Positions 24,901 to 34,656 of a stretch of 64,000 bases of DNA are shown one piece after another (position 1 is the stretch's first letter; each line of letters starts with the position of its first letter). This DNA is from Membranipora membranacea. Its lineage: Eukaryota > Bryozoa > Gymnolaemata > Cheilostomatida > Membraniporidae. The notes beneath the pieces were generated by a model. It had not been told where the DNA came from. It searched no databases and was given only the letters and a program-made list of their open reading frames with translations. A program made the position numbers and the translations under genes. The stretch spans positions 8,973,493-9,037,492 of the forward strand of contig OU612071.1 of NCBI GenBank assembly GCA_914767715.1, written 5' to 3'.

Positions 24901-26683
24901 AGTGGAACAAAAGCAGTGTCAGAATTATGCACGTCCTGCAGTGCAGACAAGAATGGACTTAAAGTCACCCAGGAGCCGTGCACTTTACCGGTATGTCATA
25001 CAATACTTTACTAGAATTTGTCGTTTATTGTGATGCGTTGAGCCAATCGTCCTAAGATTTCGTTAGAGGCTGGATTTTGTATGTACTCAGGTAAGATTAA
25101 GTTCTCCCTGACCCTTATAGCAATTTTATGGAGTAATCCCGCCTATAAATTGTTCGCATATTCCCACTCATATATATTTTACGGATAAAGGGAACATATC
25201 TGACCCTGAACAAGCATTTGGCTATTTATGTATGGTTGGTGTACCACATTTCTCATCTTTGATTGTTTCACAAGATCAGAATCAAGAATGGCTGACACTT
25301 GTTAACTTTTATCAAACAGCTTGCCTGAGTTTTTGAAGTTTGTTAGTAGGACATAAAAGCTTCAAGAGTTTTGGCTTTATTTAGATATTGACAAAAAGAA
25401 TCATACTGATGGCATAAATTCATATTAATGCATTTTCCATACTTTCTAGGCTTGCCCGGTTACCCAACCACCGAGTGTTGCTCCCCCAGTGGACCCTGTT
25501 GGTGCCCCAATCAATGGTGGCTACAGCGACTGGGCCGTCTTCAGCAGCTGCTCTGTGACTTGTGGAGTAGGAACAAGGTCAAGGTCAAGACAGTGCGACA
25601 ATCCTTTCCCACAAAATGGAGGTCTAACTTGTGATCGTCTTGGAGTGAGCTCACAGACTGACACCTGTGTTTTAGGGGTATGTATTACAGGACCATAGTC
25701 TATGGGGAGGCAGGAAGGTACTGCCTCACCTAGAAAATTAGGTGACCTTAAAACAAATATATTGAATGATCCATGTCATAGACAGCTCCTTTTGGATTTA
25801 TATATAACCCAAATTGCTTTGGGGAGGTTGCAGCACTCCTTTTTAGTGGTGTTTTAGACCTGCCTCAGATTTATGCCTACCCTGCAACTTTTTCTAATTT
25901 ATGGCCCTGGGTATGATTTACACAACCAAGCATGACATGGTAATAAATGTTGTGGAGTGAAGCATATTAATGAATATCAGCCTTAACTTGTTTCGTGAAT
26001 GCAATGTATACATATAGAGTTCCCAGATTTCCAACGGGCCTGGGTATAGGGTGCGCCGTGAGTAATATGGGTCCCATTGCCTGTACCCAAGAGAGGATGC
26101 ATGACGACGATGATTAGCACCACGATTGATAAAATGCATTTATCATGCTCTGATACTAAATGGATGTGCTATGCTCCTTAAATGACTCCAAGACAACGAC
26201 CCGTTCTACATGTTATTTCACTATTTGTGTGTGAATTTTTTTGATGAAGTGTTTCTGCATCTCTCTTTTCAGGCATGTCCTACAGCTGCTCCAGCACCCG
26301 CTCCAGCACCCGCCCCAGGCTCAGGCAATGGAAGTGGTGGTGGCGGCGGCAATGTCGTAGGTGGCAGAGGGAATGGTGGCGGCCGTGTAAATGGCGGGAG
26401 ACGTCAAAATCGTGGAGGTCGTAAAAATCGCGGCGGAGGTCGTCAAAATGGTGCAGGAAGAGCAAATGGCGGAGGTAGAAGAAATGGTGCAGGAAGAGCG
26501 AATGGCGGAGGTAGAAGAAATGGTGCAGGAAGAGCGAATGGCGGAGGTCGCAGAATTGGCGGAGGTCGCGTAAATGGAGGTGGTACAATCAATCGAGGAA
26601 AGAAAATCGGTAGAAAACAGAAGAAAGTCAAAAAGCAAGGTCGCAGGAGAAATCTGAGAGGACAATCAAGTATTCCATACTAA
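21949..26683 (+). CDS. Secreted mucin-like repeat protein with TSP1 domain and basic Gly/Arg/Asn tail
   Basis: Five phase-compatible exons: 21949-21985, 23322-23345 (a 24-nt microexon), 23618-24990, 25450-25677 and 26273-26683. They join to 690 codons plus stop. The first three exons build a clean signal peptide (MRVWGILILTIAF, then LLLTEVKC, cut before QDG), which no single open frame shows and which fixes the start. Residues about 38-247 are roughly 30 heptads of the AADATTV type, and about 245-408 are Gly/Thr pentads (GTGGT/GTDGT). Residues 428-481 form a Cys module, about 503-556 a thrombospondin type 1 domain with 'CSVTCGVGTRSRSRQC', and 557-690 an Ala/Pro then Gly/Arg/Asn/Lys-rich strongly basic tail. 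Seen: signal peptide, domains, exon phases. Known: TSP1 domains bind matrix glycans and occur in secreted or shell/matrix proteins. Inferred: an extracellular, probably O-glycosylated matrix, mucus or adhesive protein. No close family recognised. Confidence 0.85.
23647..24290 (+). repeat. 21-bp coding minisatellite, about 30 units (AADATTV heptads)
   Basis: Head-to-tail 21-mers of the form gcagcagatgcaacaacagt(g). Variants include AADETTV (units 9, 12, 24, 25), a run of three AGDETTV (units 15-17) and a degenerate 3' edge (AGEATTV, AGSATTA, AGDATTA). Eight identical-class units begin the array at 23668. The variant pattern suggests block duplication and local homogenisation. Array length probably varies between alleles. 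Confidence 0.95.
24290..24790 (+). repeat. 15-bp coding minisatellite (Gly/Thr pentads)
   Basis: About 32 units of 15 nt encode GTGGT, with every third or so GTDGT. Synonymous sites vary far more than in the adjacent 21-mer array (ggt/ggc/gga and act/acc/aca mixed), so this array looks older or under protein-level constraint. It ends in a short Gly/Ala run before the Cys module. Confidence 0.9.
25689..25912. mobile_element. hAT-like MITE in intron 4 of the TSP1 gene
   Basis: Starts at 'caggaccatagtctatgggg', ends at 'aatttatggccctg', with roughly inverted ends and the family interior ('gcagcactcctttttagtgg'). It sits 12 bp downstream of the exon 4 donor site, entirely intronic. Confidence 0.7.
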
Positions 26684-26854
26684 GCCTCAAGTTTTCCATA
26701 CTTAGACTCAAGTATTTTATAAAAAGACAAAAGTTTTCCATACTAAGACACTAGTTTGTCATACTGAGACTCAAGTTTTCCATACTGGGACTAAAGTTTT
26801 CCATACTGAGACTCAAGTTTTCCATACTGGAACTAACGTTTTCCATACTAAGAC
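26666..26854 (+). repeat. 21-bp tandem repeat spanning the stop codon into the 3' UTR
   Basis: Nine contiguous 21-nt units of the form tcaagttttccatactgagac. Unit 1 is coding and contains the TAA stop at its sixth codon. In the gene's reading frame units 2, 6 and 8 read as SSFPY followed by L or W, while units 3, 4, 5, 7 and 9 carry stop codons. The period equals that of the N-terminal heptad array. Confidence 0.9.
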
Positions 26855-28380
26855 TTAATCAGTATGCACCAGGTAGCAGTATAGATCTTTGGTGAATTCC
26901 TCAGCAGCAATACCTACTACAGGACGTGTGTCGTTGATACTCGGATAGATATCTGAACAAAAGAACTAATTAGTGAATTAGTACTTTGTAAACCCCATTT
27001 TATCCTCTCTATCGATGGCGAGGTACAGATATGTATTACCAAAGAGTATTTTTAATTCATCTTGTGTTGCCCTTTTTAAAAGATTCATTTGAATATACTA
27101 GTATTGTTATTTCAAGCATGGTTCGGTCAGTTACTGGTATATTTAATCACCATCATTCTTTTTCTATATTTTCAACTTTTATTGTTCATAAATCGATAAA
27201 GCCTCTAATAATTACAATAGTCACCTGATTTCTTAGTTTTCTACTAACCCAACCAATTTATCTCATATTTTGCGGCCATAATCTTTCTTTGCGAAATCTT
27301 CCAGAAGCTGGTTAAATATGGTGTTCTTATGTTCTTGATTAATTAAATTGTTGCACTCACTTACTTTGCCCCAGCCTAAAACAAGGCATTATGGGAGAAT
27401 AATAATATGTCATCGTTTAATGCTGAGAGCATATACTACTCCCGCCCCTTTAATCGCATGGCTCTATTGCAAGTACATCGACATTCCCCTTGTTGTGTTG
27501 ACTGCAGAAATGCAATACATGGCTTTTCCTAGACCAAAATCTCAATAAATAATCTCAATTTAAATCTCCAATAGACTATGGTGCATTCAGCTCACTTCCT
27601 ACTCCGCTCACGCGTCTGGGAAGGCTGTAATAGACTGTAGGTCTTATGTGCTCTTTTGAATACAAGCGATAGATTGATAGGCTCCCTTTGCACAATGTGT
27701 CATTAAAAGACTTTGTATACTTATCAACATGAGAATTGAATCGTTACTTTATTTGAGCAGCTGACACCGTAGTCAGTTTCCTTTCACAACATCAGCGCTG
27801 TAGCGTTAGGGAGCCATTTCATTGAAGGATACAAATGGTTCTCGGAAAAGCCCGCTGATTTACAGAACATCTTTCACTGTACAGTTGAGAAAATAATTCT
27901 GTTGTCTGATGTTCTAACACGGGTTACGAATGAGTTTGGCCATATCTTTGAATGCCTAAACTTGGTAGATTGTTTCTCACAGTGTTCTTGATATTGTCAG
28001 TTCAAAAAGTCACTGCATAAAAATAAATGGAGGATATACACTATCGCTTTGCGCTGCTCTAATTTCCGGAAAGAATTGGGAAAAAGGGAGCTTGAAAATG
28101 ATATTTGTTTTAGTAGCAGAATATTTGCAAAGAGCGGTGGTATTGATAAAGGAAATGTGAATAAGTTGAAAGACTGTCTTCTGTATTGACAGGTTTGTTG
28201 GTATGTCAGTTGGCTTCCAGCGTGTTCCTACTAGGAAAAATCCGATACTTTTCATGACAAGCATGATATTTTCTAAGTGTGATGAGCAACAGACTCTACA
28301 ATCTGCTGCTGCCCATCTGAATTGACAGCAAAGATGATGTGCACCCTTAGCAAATTTGATAAGTTATGGCGAGAAATATT
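26855..28380. other. Downstream region of the TSP1 gene, otherwise gene-free
   Basis: A candidate polyadenylation signal AATAAA lies at 27544-27549, giving a 3' UTR of about 860 nt if used. The minus-strand frame at 28010-28264 has no recognisable features. Nothing else supported. Confidence 0.4.
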
Positions 28381-28399
28381 TATTTTCAGAGAAAGTTGT

Positions 28400-30934
28400 C
28401 ATGTCACGTCAAAAGAAGGGACAACTCCTCATGTTATCCTAAACCAATATCTTGCATGGCATAGCTGCAGGAATTTAATCAATTAATCCATTGAAACAGG
28501 TGTCTGCTGGTGCATTGTGGGAATTAGGATACTTATGTATTTTATTATTTATTACATCTCTGATTATTGTATTTTCTGTTTTCTGACATGCGTAGACCAT
28601 AGCTCAATGTTTGATCACTTGATTGGCAGAAAGCTTTACAAAATTAATAAAAATGATATGTTTAGGTTGCTAAGGTCGCCCAAAACAAGGCTTATATGCA
28701 CTTGCGATTTGGGATGCATATTTTGAATGAATCAGTTTCTAAAGCGGCGAACAATTACGATTCAGGGATTTATTTTACCTATATGCAAAATGGAGAACAC
28801 ATACTGACATGATTTCAGGATTATTTATCAATTGAGGTAGTTGCAGACTTTGACCAACTAGCACAGCTCATGCAACTAAAAGGTTGAAATGAATTAGGTA
28901 AGATCTACCTATGGTCATGATATTATGGAGAATTCATTCCCTATGTAAGGTTACTCAGGTTTTGAGGATACTGTTTACTGTCGGATAAAAGCGCTGATCT
29001 AAGGCTAAGGAAACGCGTGACATCATACGGAGGGAAATCCAGTATTCCAAGATGATCTACAAACCAGCACTCAAAGGTGCAAAGATTTGTGATCTGTAGT
29101 GTCTCTTGATGGCTAACAGCGCCCTTTTCTCTTCCTGGAAGGTTTGCTTCTGCCGCCTGGCCTGCCTGGGTGCTCGGAAGGTCGCCACAGTAGTCCCTGA
29201 CTACATGATCATACCGCTGCAATTCATGTCTGAACTCTTTATTTCTACTGGATGCAGGAACCAAATAAAAAAAATCACACATGTATAAATAACTCAACCT
29301 CACAATAACGAACCCTTTGTTTAAACACGACCGAGATTGCTTGATAATTCAGTGCACACTGCTGATTAATGATGCAATTTTTTGGTATACTACCTCTTTG
29401 ACAAAAGATACCAGTTACAGGAGTAGAATCAATGCTGGGAGAATGAACCTCTCCCACCAGGCTTTAGAATCCTACATAGCTCGACGATGACTGATTGAGG
29501 ATTCAGTCATAATAACACATAATTTATTGATCAAATTATTTGAACAAACTGAATGTCAAAATCAGGGTATGAAATTAACGCACTAGGTGATGAGTCATTG
29601 TTTTCTACTACTAAGATGGTAGCTAAAGAACTCCCCACAAGGGGTCCAAGTGATTGGCCATATAAGGCCAACAACCCTAACACAGACGCTGTGTTGCGTA
29701 GGGTTGCAATGGTGGAATGGACAGTGCTGTTTGACAAGAGAACACAACTCTCAGTTGTGAGTAGCCGGCATCCTATTTAGATGGTGAGAAGGCCAATACT
29801 GCCGCAGAATCTTTGGGTTCGAGTACTATGGGAGAGGTTTCAAGGTTGATTGTTCCAGACCTCCTTGCATCCTCAGATGTATACCTCTTCTGGTAGCTAA
29901 GACACTGTGTGGGCTAGATGTCTAATACCATACCCTGATTCTGATGATCAGTTTGTGCAAATTATTTGCCAAAGAGGTGACAATGCTGAGATAGCAACCT
30001 ACGATTTTTAGTTTTGAGCTATACAGAAACGTTGCTGGCAGCAGCAGGGTTGTTGCCTACTTAACAAATGGAGGGCTGTCAAGCATCTGGCCTGAATATT
30101 TATATACTGTGAGGTGCAAGATTTTTAGTTTTGCGATGTAGTAAGATAGAGCCACTGATATAATTTTATTTATGGATTAGGGGAACATATCTACATATCT
30201 GACCCTGAGCATATTGCCTAAGCTTTTAATGGTTGTTACTGGGGCGTCACTCGATGAATAATGTAAAAATTGCCAGACTTAAGGCTAGATCCAATTACTG
30301 ACAGTACAATGTATTTCACCAATCAATCCATGAATACATATCAGTTGATAGATCACGCTATAATACAAGCTACCTGCTGTTTATTCACATGTTATCATAG
30401 CTTGGTTATACAAGCAATAATATATGCATGGATAATTGACAATGTGATTATCATAACACTGTACATATAACCCAGGAGTGTAGTAACTTCATGCTAAGCC
30501 CCCTCCCCAGCCCCCCCGTTTTGATGCATCCGAATGGAAACGATGCAGTGAGAGTTTTCCAGTCGATTTGTGGTTATATTTGACTGCCCCGGCCGGGGCC
30601 ATGGACTGTAGGGGGCAGAAAAGAGTCTGGGGAGGGGGGGGTCTCAGACTAAGAATAGGCTACCAATGGCTCGCAAATAGTAACTTGATGGGAAGCGGGA
30701 TTTATACCCCTAGCTAGAAATTCGGAAGCATCCCACATTTTGACCAATCAAGCCATTGACTGTACCAGCTGTCAGTATACACGAATATGATTGGTTAACC
30801 TGAGCCAACGCTTGGTACTAACACACAGTTCAGAAACTAGGTGGTCCAATAAATCCTGTATTACATAAACATTTGGCCCTGACTGCGACATCGAGCACAC
30901 ATGATTTTACCTCACTCCAAAAGTCAGAAGTACG
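28400..30934. other. Intergenic part of duplication unit 1
   Basis: No gene supported. Open frames at 28941-29303 (minus) and 29553-29780 (plus) show no known motif. The stretch 29420-29900 appears poorly matched or missing in unit 2. At 30475-30660 lies a GC-rich segment with C and G runs ('ccccggccggggcc') whose weaker counterpart is at 44380-44530. Confidence 0.4.
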
Positions 30935-33815
30935 ATGGAGTATTACAACCCGATAGTCCTAGCCTTGATACTGACCTTGGCTCACAGCAGTACCCAGCAG
31001 GTAAACCTGGCAGGTGTTGTCTGTAATGATGCTGCCGCCAGCCATTGGATCGTAGGAGGGCTCAGTTATGGTACTGATGATGCGCCTTCGGAAGTCAGCT
31101 GTCCAGGTAAGAAGATTATTGTTCAAATCTAATTTTTCCCGATATGAGGTGCCATTTTGTGCGCCAGGGGTCTTTCAATCAAAAATAGCCACAATCTGAT
31201 CGCTCACTCAGTGAGTGAGTGAAACCTCTTAGGGTCTCATTAATCAAACTATATTTCTAAGTGAGTGATTTTGGAACGATTTTTTCTAACTGAACGAGCA
31301 AGTGAGTGATCATTTTGAGGGATGTGATGGTGGTAATTTGCTTTAGTAAAGCATCATTCATTCTGATTGAAAGACCCTCAAGTATATATTCAGACATGCA
31401 TCACAATGTTACCTTGGATTCAGGCCAACAAAGGAGCCTTGTCTGTAATTGTTCTCGTGTTGGATATTGCTACTGTGGTCTTATCTAACACACGCACCAA
31501 TTATAAGTATTAATAAGTAATAATTAAGTAATAATAAGACCTATGAACATCTCTGCATGAGAATGACCTATGTGCTTGTGTTTTAGATTAGTTTTTACTG
31601 GCTTGGGTTCGCGATTTAGATATGATATATGAGTAGATAACTCCAAATTGTTGGCCTGATTTAAAATCTACCTAATAACCTAGCTCAGTTCATTGATGTA
31701 TCCCATAGTCCGAACCCAAGTCTACTCAACCGATGTGCCTCTGATAAATCACAGCAACAATGGACATTCTGAGATGTATAGATCAACACTCTTCACAACT
31801 TCCATGTTTTTAAAGAGCATCTCACTTGGTTACAATGTTTATAGATTTGCCTTTGAGGTTTGAATGACTTATAATTAAAAGTTGGCAAAATTGTGGATTA
31901 ATATGATTGTAATGGTCACATTCTTCCTTCAGCTACAGTTCTCAGTCTTAGTGCGAATAATGCTCTAGGTTGATAAATGGCCTGTATTGTCACACAAATT
32001 TGAGACTGAGGAGTGTCGTTTGTACCTTCTCATCCTAATTTGGAGCAAAATTAGATTAAACCAGGTCACAGGCTGTTTATGAACTTTGAGTGTTATTGTC
32101 AATAAGACTGAGGAAGAATGATTATTTCACAATGACTTATAAAGCTGGCTGATGCCCACCTTTTCTCTGGTTACAGACAAATTTTATGCTGCTGAATGCA
32201 TCTGTCAGGACACTTCCTCCTGTGATGGCTCTAAGTTTGTCAATGATATGAAAACATGCACAGCATTCAACAATCCTCGATCTACAAGAAACGGCACTAG
32301 GGTATGTTCATACCAAATTGTCAAGCTGTTAAATAGCTGTGTGTTGTGTCGGAAAAAGACATAATCATTATTTTATTCCCTAATGTGAGAGCATAATCCA
32401 GCATCAACTATCAGAGGGTTCATGATCTAGTCCAGGTCAAGCTGAAACTGAGTATCAAAGTTCAAGAATTAGTAGCTAGACCAATCATTTTGGATGTTGT
32501 ACTTTGAGAGACGGAAGGTCCCCTCTTTTCAGCATGCGAAGTCATGGATTGTCATAGTTCAAAGTCTTCCCAGAAGCTAAAGCTTTAAACCTTTTTTGTT
32601 TCAGCCTCCAGCTCCCTTCCAATACATCCCTAGTTAATTTTATATTACAGGCTATGGTAAGGTGCAAATCAAGCTTTGGATTGGAGACGAGGACAGCTGG
32701 CGGCAATTTCAAGGAGGGAGCACCTCTCACATGCCCCTCTGGCGGGTGAGTCTAGTTCCTATTTATGATCCTCAAATTAGCTAAATAAAAGGTACATTCA
32801 TGGTGAAGGGTTGAATGATGTAACGAGTTCTAAAAGAGAGATATACCTGAATGCTGTTATTGAAGACCACATACAGACATAATCTTGTAGCGTCTCTGCT
32901 ATGTAAGCCATGTTCATGCAATTATAAATTATTCATATTGTCTCTGATATGTACTCACTGTTTCCATAGACATTGTACTGACACGTCTTTACATAACTAA
33001 ATGAACATTGGAACCTTTCAACGGATCTATTTGTCAGGTTGTTAGCCAGGGTTTATGAAAATCTCTAACTGGCAAAACAAAAAAAATAAGAGTTAGGACC
33101 ACTGCAGGTTTTTCAACACCAGCTGACAAAAAAACCAAACCAACATTTCAATAGCTTAAAATTGTATCTTGAATGAAAATTTCCTATTGCATTAGGTGGG
33201 ACATAGTATGTCAACTTGCGTATCAAATTTTTAAAGTATAACAGTCTGTATTTTCTCAGCGAACTACTAAGCTAGGTTTACACTTCCAAATATGTAATTA
33301 TAGGGTGAATCCATAATGCAGTTTTCTCATTGGATTCTCTGAGAAAAAATTTGGTGAGATTACACTTTTTTTTACCGAAAAATTTGAATTCTATGACAAA
33401 ATTTGGTATCTTCAAACAATTGCTTATATGAAAGCAAAACTCCTCCTGAATAGTAGTCCGGAAAATTCTGTCAGAAAAACCAGTTGTGTAGTTGTATGTT
33501 ATAACTCAAATAACTCAAAAGTGCCGTTGTAAGTGAAATAGAAATCTGTCATATTAGTAGGAAATTTTAACTTAGCTTTTCATGTGTTACAGATGGGTAA
33601 TTGAGTTGTGCGTCCTTCATTTTATAGCCCTGTTATTGTATTGCAGATGGATGATGGAGTCGTGCGCTCTCAATGACCCTTGGTCACATGACGGTCAATC
33701 TTACATCATCAAAGGACTCAATGACATGGAGCAATTAACATGTGCATGGTATAAACCGTCACGTAACAAAGATTCGCTTCAACTCTCAGCTTCATGTATA
33801 AGAAAGAAAGAATAA
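30935..33815 (+). CDS. Secreted protein with two PCSK9 C-terminal-like Cys modules, copy A
   Basis: Four exons: 30935-31106, 32177-32301, 32651-32745, 33647-33815 (phases 1, 0, 2), coding for 186 residues. The start gives a signal peptide (ALILTLAHSSTQQ, cleavage near residue 20). Module 1 (about 56-105) has Cys 56, 65, 67, 73, 85 and 104, with the pattern CP, CxC, SSCDGS, TCTAFN, RCK. Module 2 (about 127-183) has Cys 127, 137, 163 and 181, with CPSGG, WSHDG, TCAWY and SCIR. This spacing resembles the repeated subdomains of the PCSK9 C-terminal Cys/His-rich region, which occur in short secreted invertebrate proteins without the protease. No catalytic domain is present, so I infer a binding or structural role. 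It converges on the lectin gene, 841 bp away. A polyadenylation signal lies at 33857-33862. Confidence 0.85.
31168..31377. mobile_element. MITE with GGGTCTTTCAAT termini, in intron 1 of copy A
   Basis: Starts 'gggtctttcaatcaaaaat', ends 'attctgattgaaagaccc': inverted termini about 210 bp apart. The interior carries repeated 'gagtgagtga' motifs. A related element is in intron 1 of copy B (45530-45755), with a further partial copy near 45005-45130. Confidence 0.75.
33582..33646 (+). promoter_or_regulatory. Duplicated 3' splice site ahead of the last exon, copy A
   Basis: The acceptor-plus-exon start 'cagatggatgatggagtcgt' at 33644 is preceded by a diverged copy, 'cagatgggtaattgagttgt', ending its AG at 33592. 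Using the upstream AG would add exactly 54 nt in frame with no stop: 18 largely hydrophobic residues (VIELCVLHFIALLLY core). Copy B has a similar upstream duplicate, but there it would shift the frame. Confidence 0.5.
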
Positions 33816-33856
33816 AATGTTGAACTGCTAAAACATGCTTTGTTTGTGTTATATTC

Positions 33857-33862
33857 AATAAA
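33857..33862 (+). terminator. Polyadenylation signal of copy A
   Basis: AATAAA 41 bp after the stop codon, conserved at 48135-48140 behind the copy B gene. Another AATAAA overlaps the stop codon itself. Confidence 0.65.
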
Positions 33863-34656
33863 CGATGAGAATAATGTGACAACAGCTATATTTGTTTGAA
33901 AATTCAGATTGGGTTGCAAAGCTGTCATTCGAAAACAAATCACAATATGAATTCATCATACAATACAACATGAGTATCCAGAGCTTTGTGTGGGAGGACA
34001 CATGTGACAAAATGGTAAGAACACCAAAGTTGTGCCGAGAAATTGGACCTAGGTTAAAGGGTAGGTTTGCTGATAAGCCTCTCTGATTCATCTTTGGATA
34101 CTACTGCACAAGCTACCTTCAGGAAAAGGCCTCATTATGATTGTAATGCAATGGTAATGCAAAGCAGTGAAATCATCTCAATGACACTTTTCAATTTCCA
34201 TTTTGTTTACAAACTAATCAACACACTGGCAAAGAAAATACAATGAAAGAAGGGACTCAGATTAAAAAACCTAGAGGACGTATCACATGCAGTGGTTAAT
34301 AATAATGAGCGAAAAGAGTTTGTCACCAGGAGAATTATGTTGAGGATACATTGACTCTTCACCGGTCAAGCGCGACTAAGTACTCATTGGCAAAACAGAA
34401 TCAAATGGGTTAGGACCACTTCTGATTTTTGGTGAATGATCAAATATGTTTAAAAAACATAAGTTAGACAAACTTTTCCAATTCTGATACATATAGAAAA
34501 TTAGCTTTGACAAATTCCAGGTTGACAAAGGGCCAATTAGTACTTTGTCACGCTCAAACAGCAACTTGCTGACTTCCCTTTTGTTTACATTGTTCTCAGC
34601 ACAAAGCCGTCCCCTATTGTGCTGATTGTTGTCTGAAAGGTTTCTATGAAATGGTT

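Noticed and set aside
23624-25033. Gln/Trp/Met-rich plus-strand frame starting at 23624
   Set aside because: It does not join in phase to the upstream signal-peptide exons or the TSP1 exon, whereas the Ala/Thr frame does.
26280-26665. Minus-strand and alternate frames over the Gly/Arg/Asn tail
   Set aside because: Shadows of a compositionally biased exon; nothing joins to them.
29553-29780. 75-codon plus-strand frame with protein-like composition
   Set aside because: No counterpart in duplication unit 2 and no known motif; it could be a relic of an insertion.
33892-34086. 64-codon plus-strand frame between the convergent genes
   Set aside because: Overlapped by a minus-strand frame of similar length, not conserved as a frame in unit 2 (near 48170-48360).
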